DNA from: Psychrobacter sp. NG25
Lineage (GTDB): Bacteria; Pseudomonadota; Gammaproteobacteria; Pseudomonadales; Moraxellaceae
Direction: 5' to 3'
Assembly (NCBI RefSeq): GCF_015234355.1
Contig: NZ_JADGMV010000002.1
Span: 310,001-374,000 of the forward strand
Length of the DNA: 64,000 nt
Numbering within the stretch: position 1 is the first letter of the stretch; each line of letters starts with the position of its first letter. The position numbers and the translations under genes were made by a program. Shown here piece by piece: positions 56,944 through 64,000 of the stretch. The notes beneath the pieces are model-generated. The model did no database searches and was not told the origin of the DNA. It was given only the letters and a program-made list of their open reading frames with translations.

Positions 56944-58614
56944 TTAAGTAATACTCGCCTGCAGCAAACGCCTAACATACGGATGTTGCGGATTATGAAA
57001 AATATCTTCAGTACTCCCTGACTCTACACACGTACCGTCTTTTAACACCATGATTTTTTGGCATAGCGCCCGCACGACTTTTAGGTCATGGCTGATAAAT
57101 ACATAGCTGATTTGCAGTTTTTGTTGAATCTCACGTAGCAGGTTAACCACTGTCACCTGCGTGGTACTGTCTAGTGCGGAAGTCGGTTCATCCAATATTA
57201 ATAGACTTGGCTGCATGATAAGCGCGCGCGCGAGTGCCACGCGTTGTCGCTGACCACCAGACAACTCATGCGGATAGCGCTGTGAAAACTCAGCTGGTAG
57301 ATGTACGGTAGCCAGACTATCAATAACTGCCTGCTGACGAGTGGCCTTATCGACACCTTGGACGAGCAACCCTTCTTCAACGATTTGCATTACGGTCATA
57401 CGAGGATTAATACTGGCAAATGGGTCTTGAAATACCATCTGAATCTGCGAGCGAAAGATGCGTAGATCACGTTTCGATAATGCCGAAATATCTTGCTCAT
57501 TGACTATTATCTGTCCACTAACACGCCCTGTATTACCAAGTAATTGACTTAAAGCAAGCGCCGTCGTCGTTTTTCCAGAGCCGGATTCACCTACGATACC
57601 CAATGCCTGTCCTTTATGCAGCGTTATATCTAAACCTTTAACCGCATCAAACCAACGCTTGGTACCGCCAAATAGACTTTTTTCCATTGGGAACTGTACT
57701 TGTAGCGTATTTACTTGTAATACCGTTAACTGTTCACTTTTATTATCATCCAATATAGTCAATACTTGACCAAAATCCTGCTGGATAAGCGTGCGGGTAT
57801 ACTCTGCTTTGGGCTGATTAAATACAGCGGCCGTTTGTCCTTGTTCAATCGTTTTTCCTTGGCGCATGACAATGACATCATCACTATAACGTCTGACCAA
57901 ATTGAGGTCATGACTGATAAGCACCATGGCCATATTATGCTGACGCTTGAGATCATCTAACAGCTCAAGAATCTCATGTTGCAACGTCACATCGAGTGCT
58001 GTAGTCGGCTCATCAGCGATTAAAATATCGGGCTGCTGTGCCAATGCCATCGCAATCATGACGCGCTGACGCTGACCACCTGATAGCTCATGCGGATAGC
58101 GATTCAACTTATCAGCAGGATCAGTAATATTGACATCATCTAACAAGGCGATACTTTGTTCGCGCCATTGCTTTTTAGGAATACCACTTAGGCGCAGTGA
58201 CTCAGCAATTTGTTTAGCAACCGTATGTAGAGGGTTAAGCGCCGTCATTGGCTCTTGAAACACCATACCAATACGCTGCCCACGTATAGCACGTAATGCC
58301 GTGTTCTGCCCTTTTCCATTAGCTATCGGTAAGATTGTCATACCTGCTGAATCTGCTAGCTGCACCTTGCCCGTAATGGTCAAGCTATCTGGTAATAATC
58401 CTAGCAGCGCGAGACTGGCTATTGATTTGCCAGAACCTGACTCACCAACGATGGCTAGGGTTTGCCCTTGTGTGAGCTCATAAGACAGTGTATCAACCAA
58501 AGGCACGCCCACATCGGTATGAATACTGAGCTTATCTACCGACAGTATGACTGTGTTTGTTGCCTGATCATCATTTTTATTTGATCGGTTATTTTTAGCA
58601 GTCGTCATTGTCAT
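56944..58614 (-). CDS. yejF: Peptide ABC transporter, fused dual ATP-binding protein YejF
   Basis: The 556-residue protein joins two ABC ATPase domains of the dipeptide/oligopeptide class. Each has a Walker A (GESGSGKS in the first, about 60-67; GESGSGKT in the second), a signature LSGGQRQRV, and Walker B (ILIADEPTTALD and LLILDEPTSALD). It powers the YejABEF importer, known in E. coli for uptake of microcin C and other peptides. The ATG at 58614 is one base after the yejE stop codon, so translation is coupled; an earlier in-frame ATG would lie inside yejE. A short extension (about 20 residues, Asn/Lys-rich) precedes the first domain. It is the last gene of the operon; no clear terminator is seen before the composite repeat. 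Confidence 0.93.
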   Translation of the reverse strand: MTMTTAKNNRSNKNDDQATNTVILSVDKLSIHTDVGVPLVDTLSYELTQGQTLAIVGESGSGKSIASLALLGLLPDSLTITGKVQLADSAGMTILPIANGKGQNTALRAIRGQRIGMVFQEPMTALNPLHTVAKQIAESLRLSGIPKKQWREQSIALLDDVNITDPADKLNRYPHELSGGQRQRVMIAMALAQQPDILIADEPTTALDVTLQHEILELLDDLKRQHNMAMVLISHDLNLVRRYSDDVIVMRQGKTIEQGQTAAVFNQPKAEYTRTLIQQDFGQVLTILDDNKSEQLTVLQVNTLQVQFPMEKSLFGGTKRWFDAVKGLDITLHKGQALGIVGESGSGKTTTALALSQLLGNTGRVSGQIIVNEQDISALSKRDLRIFRSQIQMVFQDPFASINPRMTVMQIVEEGLLVQGVDKATRQQAVIDSLATVHLPAEFSQRYPHELSGGQRQRVALARALIMQPSLLILDEPTSALDSTTQVTVVNLLREIQQKLQISYVFISHDLKVVRALCQKIMVLKDGTCVESGSTEDIFHNPQHPYVRRLLQASIT

Positions 58615-58615
58615 A

Positions 58616-59698
58616 TTAAGAGCGCCTCGGATCAAACGCATCACGCAGCGCTTCGCCAACGAAGATGAGTAACGATAAAATAAAGGTCAAACTGAAGAAC
58701 CCAGATAAAGCCAGCCACGGTGCATCCAGATTATTTTTGCCTTGTACCATCAGTTCACCAAGCGACGGTGAGCCCGGCGGTAAACCGTACCCTAAGAAGT
58801 CTAGCGCCGTTAAGGCAATGATATTCGCCGTTAAAATAAAGGGTAGTTGAGATAAACTTGAGGCCAAAGCATTCGGCAATATGTGTCTCAGCATAATCTG
58901 GCTGTCCGACACACCAAGATTGCGAGCAGCTCGAACATAGTCAAAGTTACGCGCGCGCAAAAACTCTGCCCGTACCAAACCCACCAGACCCATCCAGCCA
59001 AACAATAGCATCAGGGCAAACAGCATGGTGATACTCGGACTGAATAAACTGACCAAAATAATAATCATAAACAACTGAGGCATCCCGCCCCACACTTCCA
59101 TAAAACGCTGTCCAATCAAGTCCACCCAGCCACCGTAATAGCCTTGGATAGCACCAACGATAATACCAATCAATGCGCCCGCAAGTGTCAATGCCAAGCC
59201 AAACAATAAAGACACTCGCAGCCCATAAAGTATGCGCGCCAGTACATCACGGCCCAAATCATCCGTACCAAGCCAATTTTGGGCGTTGGGTGCCGCTGGA
59301 TAAGGAATGCCTAGCTCTACGTTGGGTGTCTGATCGGCAAAGGGAATGAGCGGCATAATATAAAAGCCCTGCTCATCAATCAATGCTTGCACCGCAGGAT
59401 CTTTGTAATTGGTTTCGGTTTCGAACACACCACCAAAAGTCGTTTCAGGATAAGCCTTTACGACAGGAAAGTAATAATCACCTTGATACTGCACCAGTAG
59501 CGGCTTGTCATTCGCAATCACATTGGCTGCCATACAAATGGTAAATATCAGCGCAAAAACAAATAGCGAGATAACACCAAGGCGATTTTGGCGAAAACGA
59601 TTTAGCCGTGCCTGCCAGATAGGATTTAGCCGACGTTTTTTTGGCATAGAGACAGGAGATTCAGATGAGGGCGTAGAAGGTGATGGATGACTTGACAT
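58616..59698 (-). CDS. yejE: Peptide ABC transporter permease YejE
   Basis: The 360-residue inner membrane permease has six hydrophobic segments. The first (about 37-57) is followed by a long periplasmic loop of about 90 residues (QFYADQ-type, here PLIPFADQTPNVELGIPYP in part), a hallmark of YejE-like permeases. WLGTDDLGRDVLARILYGLR starts the BPD transport domain, and the ATPase-coupling loop is EFLRARNFDYVRAARNLGVSD. Its ATG overlaps the yejB stop codon (TAATG). The N-terminus is Ser/Pro-rich and cytoplasmic. Confidence 0.92.
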   Translation of the reverse strand: MSSHPSPSTPSSESPVSMPKKRRLNPIWQARLNRFRQNRLGVISLFVFALIFTICMAANVIANDKPLLVQYQGDYYFPVVKAYPETTFGGVFETETNYKDPAVQALIDEQGFYIMPLIPFADQTPNVELGIPYPAAPNAQNWLGTDDLGRDVLARILYGLRVSLLFGLALTLAGALIGIIVGAIQGYYGGWVDLIGQRFMEVWGGMPQLFMIIILVSLFSPSITMLFALMLLFGWMGLVGLVRAEFLRARNFDYVRAARNLGVSDSQIMLRHILPNALASSLSQLPFILTANIIALTALDFLGYGLPPGSPSLGELMVQGKNNLDAPWLALSGFFSLTFILSLLIFVGEALRDAFDPRRS

Positions 59699-60768
59699 TA
59701 GCGCCCCTCAAAATCAATACGGGGATCAATCAGGTGATAACTTAAATCGCTGATTAATTGTAATAACAATCCCACCAAGGTAAAGATAAATAACGTACCA
59801 AAGATTACGGGATAATCGCGCTGCTGAATGGCTTCAAAGCCAAGTAAGCCCAAACCATCTAATTTGAAGATAATCTCAATCAGAAAGTTACCGGCAAAGA
59901 AAATGCCAACGATAGCGGCTGGAATACCAGCGATAATGATTAACATAGCATTACGGAAAACATGCCCATATAAGACTTGCCGCTCTCCTAAACCTTTGGC
60001 ACGAGCAGTAAGTACATACTGCTTACCTAATTCTTCTAAAAAGCTGAATTTGGTCAAATAGGTCAAGCCAGCAAACCCGCCAACCGTACTTGCTAAGAGT
60101 GGCAACGCCAAATGCCAAAAGTAATCTTTTACTTTGCCAAAGGCGCTTAGTTGGTCAAAGTTCTCAGAGGTTAGCCCTTGTAGTGGAAAGATATTCCAGT
60201 AGCTGCCACCAGCAAAGAAAACCAGTAGTATGACGGCAAATACAAAGACGGGTATCGCATGACCGATAGCGAGCAGCATAGCCGTTGCTTTATCAATCCC
60301 AGAACCATGATGCATGGCTTTATAGACCCCGAGTGGAATGGCTATCATATAAATCAGCAGCGTACTCCATAGCCCAAGCGAGATTGATACTGGCAGTTTT
60401 TCTACAATGAGATCGGTTACCGTCTGACCTTTAAAAAATGACTCACCAAAATCTAGCTGGACATAGTTTTTTAGCATTAGCCAAAAGCGCTCGGGGGCTG
60501 ATTTATCAAAACCATATTGCGCATTAATCGCTGCCACCATCTCTTCAGATAGGCCGCGCGTACCTTGATACGTGCTGTTATTGCTACCTGCACTGCCCGC
60601 ACCAATATTACCAGCTAATGCATTGTCTTTTGCGCCTTGTTCAATAAGCGCAAGCTGCTGCTCAACAGGACCGCCGGGGGCTGCTTGTACAATGACAAAG
60701 TTTGCGAGCAATATCAAAAATAGCGTCGGTAATATCAACAGTAATCTTTTTAAGATATAACGACCCAT
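59698..60768 (-). CDS. yejB: Peptide ABC transporter permease YejB
   Basis: The 356-residue permease begins MGRYILKRLLLILPTLFLIL, typical of the DppB/YejB family, and contains the family's FVIVQAAPGGPVEQ, a Gly/Ala/Ser-rich periplasmic stretch (about 45-70), YGFDKSAPERFWLMLKNYV, and the coupling loop LGKQYVLTARAKGLGERQVLYGHVFRN in pieces. Six hydrophobic spans are seen. AGGAAG is eight bases before the start. gloB lies between this gene and yejA, 58 bp upstream. Confidence 0.92.
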   Translation of the reverse strand: MGRYILKRLLLILPTLFLILLANFVIVQAAPGGPVEQQLALIEQGAKDNALAGNIGAGSAGSNNSTYQGTRGLSEEMVAAINAQYGFDKSAPERFWLMLKNYVQLDFGESFFKGQTVTDLIVEKLPVSISLGLWSTLLIYMIAIPLGVYKAMHHGSGIDKATAMLLAIGHAIPVFVFAVILLVFFAGGSYWNIFPLQGLTSENFDQLSAFGKVKDYFWHLALPLLASTVGGFAGLTYLTKFSFLEELGKQYVLTARAKGLGERQVLYGHVFRNAMLIIIAGIPAAIVGIFFAGNFLIEIIFKLDGLGLLGFEAIQQRDYPVIFGTLFIFTLVGLLLQLISDLSYHLIDPRIDFEGR

Positions 60769-60826
60769 AACAGCAGCTTCCTAGCATAACAAACATGACG
60801 ACAGAGAAAACGAGCGGTGAACGCAG

Positions 60827-61606
60827 TTAGAAGTTATTTTTCAGCTCGCGTAAAGCAGCAAATACGGTCAAAGACTTATCATCGTTGATGCTCACTTTAG
60901 CCTTCACGCCTGCTATCACACTTGGCTCTTGTGTACGTAAGAATACATTTACCATACGCTCATGCTCTAGGGTCACAGGTAATGTCGGCATACCCTGTGC
61001 GGTTTGCGCTTCTGCTTGCGCTAACGCTTGTTGCATTGCCTCATTGGCGGGCTCAATTGATAATCCAAAACGTAAGTTGCTGGCCGTATATTCATGTGCA
61101 GGATACAGTAGCGTCTCAGCGGCTAGACCATTCAAACGCTTAAAGCTGTCATGCAATTGCTCAATCGTACCGGTAAATACACGTCCGCACCCTGCACTAA
61201 ATAGCGTGTCACCACAGAAGCAATGCTTGCGACCATCGATATCTAAAATATAGGCCACATGGCTAGCTGTATGGCCTGATACATCCCAAACTTGCGCGGA
61301 GCAGCCCCATGCACTTACCGTACTGCCATCTTTTATGGTTTGATCTTCATCCACATTATGCTCAGTATGCGCCACTAGGTGCGTCATCGGATAAGACTCT
61401 TGTAGCGCTGCGACGCCGCCGATGTGATCATGATGATGATGCGTGGTCCAAATAGACGTCAGTTCTAGATTATTTTCTTCTAGGTAGGCAACGACAGGCT
61501 CAGCCTGACCTGGATCAATGACAATCGCTTGCTTATTATTTTCATTAATCAATGTCCAGATATAATTGTCATTGAACGCTCTAATCGGGTGAATACGAAT
61601 ACTCAT
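60827..61606 (-). CDS. gloB: Hydroxyacylglutathione hydrolase (glyoxalase II)
   Basis: The 259-residue metallo-beta-lactamase-fold enzyme hydrolyses S-lactoylglutathione, the second step of methylglyoxal detoxification. The metal motif THHHHDHIGG is at 55-64. Further ligands are in WDVSGHTASHVAYI, FCGDTLFSAGCGRVFTGT (the Asp bridge) and YPAHEYTASNLRF. These match GloB fully. It starts MSIRIHPIRAFNDNYIW, a typical GloB N-terminus, with AAGGA six bases upstream. It sits between yejA and yejB in the same direction, an unexpected place, and is likely co-transcribed with the transporter. Confidence 0.95.
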   Translation of the reverse strand: MSIRIHPIRAFNDNYIWTLINENNKQAIVIDPGQAEPVVAYLEENNLELTSIWTTHHHHDHIGGVAALQESYPMTHLVAHTEHNVDEDQTIKDGSTVSAWGCSAQVWDVSGHTASHVAYILDIDGRKHCFCGDTLFSAGCGRVFTGTIEQLHDSFKRLNGLAAETLLYPAHEYTASNLRFGLSIEPANEAMQQALAQAEAQTAQGMPTLPVTLEHERMVNVFLRTQEPSVIAGVKAKVSINDDKSLTVFAALRELKNNF

Positions 61607-61709
61607 GGCAAATCCTTACGAATAGTTATCTCTGTTACTTAATTTTTATCAAACGTTTTTGTGAAACGCTTTAACATTCAAAATTGTTAGCTTTTACCAT
61701 TTTAAACAG

Positions 61710-63542
61710 CTACTTTTTTAAATAGGTATTAATACGAGCTTCTGCTGCTTTATCCGTCCACCAGTAGTCGATACCAACGGCATTGGTAGGCAGTTTTTCA
61801 GTATGGCGGTATTGATTCCAGTAGGCGACATTGGTACCCGACTTTCCATATAGTGGCACTAAATAATGACCAGCACGTAATAAGCGGTCCAGCACTTGTG
61901 TATATAGCACAATCTCTTCACGGTTCTTAGCGCGGCCCAACTTGTCTATGACATCGTCGATTGCCACGTTTTTAATACCCGCTGTATTTCTATTGCCCGC
62001 TTGGTCAGCTGCCGCGCTACCCCAAAAGCTCGCCTGTTCAGCGCCAGGTGATAAACTCTGCGCAAATATATCCACCACCATATCATAATCAAAATTGCGC
62101 ATACGCTCATAATATTGTGGACCATCCACTTGGCGCAAAGTCGTGTCAAACCCTAAACGCTTTAAATTACGAATATAGGGCAACAGCACTCGTCCCATAG
62201 TCTCACCCGTCATCAAAATCTCAATTTGAGCGATCTGCCCATCAGGCTGATACAGCTTCATATCCTCATAATAGAAACCTGCATCTAACAATAGCTGACG
62301 TGCCTCTAATAGCCCTTGACGATTAAAACCGCTACCATCGGTAGTAGGCAACTGCCATTCTGCCAATACAGCCTGACGTTGTATGGGTTCAAGCTTGGAT
62401 AGTAAAGGAGTAAGCACTTGCATCTCAGCAGTCGAAGGCGTAGCCGTTGCAGCAAGCTCCGAGCCATGAAAGAAGCTCTGTAAGCGCTCATATTGCCCAT
62501 GAAATAAGGTTTTATTCATCCATTCAAAATCATAAGCTGCGGTTAATGCCTGACGAACCCGAATATCTTGAAAAACTGGCTGACGCATATTCATTACCAG
62601 ACCTTGCATCGGTACTGGATTTTGACTGCTTATCGTCTCTTTGTTAATTAGCTTCGCTTTTACTGCGGGGAAATTATAACCCGTTGCCCAATTGGACGCT
62701 TTATTCTCAGGGCGGAAGCGATATTGACCAGATTTAAACCCTTCAAACGCAATCTCATCACTTTGATAATACACAAACTTAATCATATCAAAGTTATAAC
62801 GACCACGATTGACCATCAAATCACGTCCCCAATAATTGACATCGCGTATATAGCTGACTGCTCGTCCTGCATCTACACGTCCGAGCTTATAAGGACCACT
62901 GCCCATCAATGGCGTTAGACTAATCTTCTCAAAATCAGCATCGATAGAGGATTTGGCAAAGATAGGAAACTGTCCAACAGTTAACAAGATTTCTTTATTC
63001 TCATCAGAAGCAAAGACAAACTTCACTCGTTGCTCATCCAGAACTTGAATTTCTTTAATATCACCCAAATAGCTGCGAATATACATCGGCCCTTTGTTCA
63101 AAATCGCATCATAAGTGGCTTTGACATCATCGCTAGTGACTGGTGACCCATCCCAAAAGCGTGCAGCAGGATTGATATGATAAACAATCCAACTGGTGTC
63201 ATCAGGGTCATACGTCACCTTGCTTGCCAGCTGCGGATACATCGTAAAGGCTTCATTTAATGAGCCAGTCATCAAGGTATCATACAGATAGTCGGTACCA
63301 GCCATTGCCACACCAGTGGTCATCCATTTATTGGCAGCATTAAAAGTGCCGCGCGCATCGAGCGAGAGCGTGCCGCCTGTCGGTGCATTTGGATTGGCAT
63401 AAGGCATAAATGGTGCGTCAATATAGTTGGTAGGACTATTATGACCAAGCGCAGTCGTGGTGATGGGCGCTGCGATACTGACAGGTGCCCAGCTCACTGC
63501 GACAATTAGCATTATGGCTTTTAGCATGGTGTTTTTTATCAT
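61710..63542 (-). CDS. yejA: Peptide ABC transporter substrate-binding protein YejA
   Basis: The 610-residue periplasmic binding protein (SBP_bac_5 class) captures peptides for YejBEF. A signal peptide is clear: a hydrophobic core then VSIAAPITTT, with cleavage expected after Ala24 or so. The mature start TALGHNSPTNYIDAPFMPYANPNAPTGG is typical of YejA, in part TLSLDARGTFNAANKW. The YHINPAARFWDGSPVTSDDV segment is the class signature, and VRQALTAAYDFEWMNKTLFHGQYERL marks the YejA branch. First gene of the operon yejA-gloB-yejB-yejE-yejF. Two starts are possible (63542 or 63527), neither with a good ribosome binding site. Confidence 0.92.
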   Translation of the reverse strand: MIKNTMLKAIMLIVAVSWAPVSIAAPITTTALGHNSPTNYIDAPFMPYANPNAPTGGTLSLDARGTFNAANKWMTTGVAMAGTDYLYDTLMTGSLNEAFTMYPQLASKVTYDPDDTSWIVYHINPAARFWDGSPVTSDDVKATYDAILNKGPMYIRSYLGDIKEIQVLDEQRVKFVFASDENKEILLTVGQFPIFAKSSIDADFEKISLTPLMGSGPYKLGRVDAGRAVSYIRDVNYWGRDLMVNRGRYNFDMIKFVYYQSDEIAFEGFKSGQYRFRPENKASNWATGYNFPAVKAKLINKETISSQNPVPMQGLVMNMRQPVFQDIRVRQALTAAYDFEWMNKTLFHGQYERLQSFFHGSELAATATPSTAEMQVLTPLLSKLEPIQRQAVLAEWQLPTTDGSGFNRQGLLEARQLLLDAGFYYEDMKLYQPDGQIAQIEILMTGETMGRVLLPYIRNLKRLGFDTTLRQVDGPQYYERMRNFDYDMVVDIFAQSLSPGAEQASFWGSAAADQAGNRNTAGIKNVAIDDVIDKLGRAKNREEIVLYTQVLDRLLRAGHYLVPLYGKSGTNVAYWNQYRHTEKLPTNAVGIDYWWTDKAAEARINTYLKK

Positions 63543-63768
63543 AATAAAGTTATAACAAGCCCTTTTGCCAAACCGATGAATATATTTAGAATTTAACTAG
63601 TGACTGCATGCTAATTGAAAACTCGCTAAGCATGATAAGTTGCACAAAATTTATCATAACAAACTTCAGTTTTTTAACCTAATGGTTTGCAATGCAAAGT
63701 GCGTGGTATTACAAACAAGCCACCTATCCATACACCAGCCTAGCAAACAGAGACGTTGGTTTTAGACA

Positions 63769-63803
63769 AAAAAAGACGCAGCTCATAAAGTTGCGTCTTT
63801 TTT
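63769..63803 (-). terminator. Terminator of serC
   Basis: A perfect 12-bp stem AAAAAAGACGCA/TGCGTCTTTTTT with an 11-base loop lies 17 bp past the serC stop codon on the minus strand. The yejA promoter must lie between here and 63543; none was pinned down. Confidence 0.88.
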
Positions 63804-63820
63804 CTAAAACTGGTGCTGAT

Positions 63821-64000
63821 TTAAGCGTGCTTTTTTTCAAAGGCACTCATAAAATCAACCAGTTGCTGTACCCAGTCTAGTGATACGGCATTGTAGATGC
63901 TGGCACGCATACCGCCTACATCACGATGACCTTTTAAGTTCATCAAGCCTGCAGCGGCTGACTCTTCTAAAAATACTTTATCAAGACTGCTGTCTGCCAA
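63821..64000 (-). CDS. serC: Phosphoserine aminotransferase, C-terminal part (truncated by window edge)
   Basis: Only the last 59 codons are in the window. They read [20 protein letters not shown], then [20 protein letters not shown] and [19 protein letters not shown], which is the well-conserved C-terminus of SerC; GHRxVGGxRASxYNA is diagnostic. SerC makes phosphoserine from 3-phosphohydroxypyruvate and also acts in pyridoxal phosphate synthesis. The gene continues beyond the right edge. Confidence 0.93.
   Translation of the reverse strand: MADSSLDKVFLEESAAAGLMNLKGHRDVGGMRASIYNAVSLDWVQQLVDFMSAFEKKHA

Noticed and set aside
63692-63880. 62-codon plus-strand frame at the right end
   Set aside because: It runs across the serC terminator and into serC on the other strand, with no ribosome binding site.
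1-64000. Search by eye for tRNA, rRNA, CRISPR, toxin-antitoxin, phage or defence islands
   Set aside because: None seen; the window reads as core chromosome with scattered short repeats.

Overview
The window looks like a stretch of ordinary chromosome from a gammaproteobacterium of the family Moraxellaceae, most likely a Psychrobacter. This is judged from protein resemblance and gene content: a CysI of the Pseudomonas/Moraxellaceae type followed by a DUF934 gene, a 180-kDa NAD-glutamate dehydrogenase, single-subunit ATP sulfurylase, FabI, and low-to-moderate G+C with very T-rich terminators. No rRNA, tRNA, CRISPR array, prophage, integrase or complete insertion sequence was found. Both ends cut genes: the window opens inside a sulfate-binding protein gene and closes inside serC.

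Layout. 1-8.6 kb is a sulfur assimilation block: sulfate-binding protein (partial) and ATP sulfurylase on the minus strand, diverging from cysI, a DUF934 gene and cysH; then an acyltransferase and cysG, which makes the siroheme that CysI needs. 8.6-14.3 kb holds sbcD-sbcC (DNA end and hairpin nuclease). 14.4-19.3 kb is the giant glutamate dehydrogenase. 19.7-26.4 kb carries purD, an ABC1/UbiB-type kinase, a divergent TrmB-like methyltransferase, yacG, argD and a LysR regulator. 26.6-34.2 kb is a minus-strand run of dnaX (with an in-frame tandem repeat), an unrecognised 420-residue protein, lysS, prfA and a FabH-like ketosynthase. 34.4-41.1 kb has pnuC overlapping a NadR-type kinase (NAD salvage), a YqhA protein, CreD, a YcaP/DUF421 protein, an EamA transporter, a long gene-free stretch and a small membrane protein. 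41.2-50.3 kb contains a methyltransferase, hrpA, two poorly known proteins, a phosphoesterase and an SLC13 anion transporter. 50.8-56.5 kb has a 54-residue acidic protein, a DUF1275 protein, fabI, folE, a lipoprotein MsrAB and an iron alcohol dehydrogenase. 56.9-63.5 kb is a yejABEF peptide ABC transporter operon with gloB inside it, followed by the end of serC.

Most gene ends are marked by strong intrinsic terminators, many serving convergent genes from both sides. The least explained features are a family of short (about 100 bp) hairpin-forming repeats with TATAGTC-like ends, with four copies in two subfamilies at 612-718, 47839-47949 and a back-to-back pair at 56623-56811. One copy supplies the stop codon of the ATP sulfurylase gene. 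I saw no obvious new multi-gene system. The best leads are this repeat family, the TrmB-like protein without the usual catalytic motif, the DUF934 partner of CysI, and the 420-residue unknown beside dnaX. Domain names come from recognition of sequence patterns, not from a database search.
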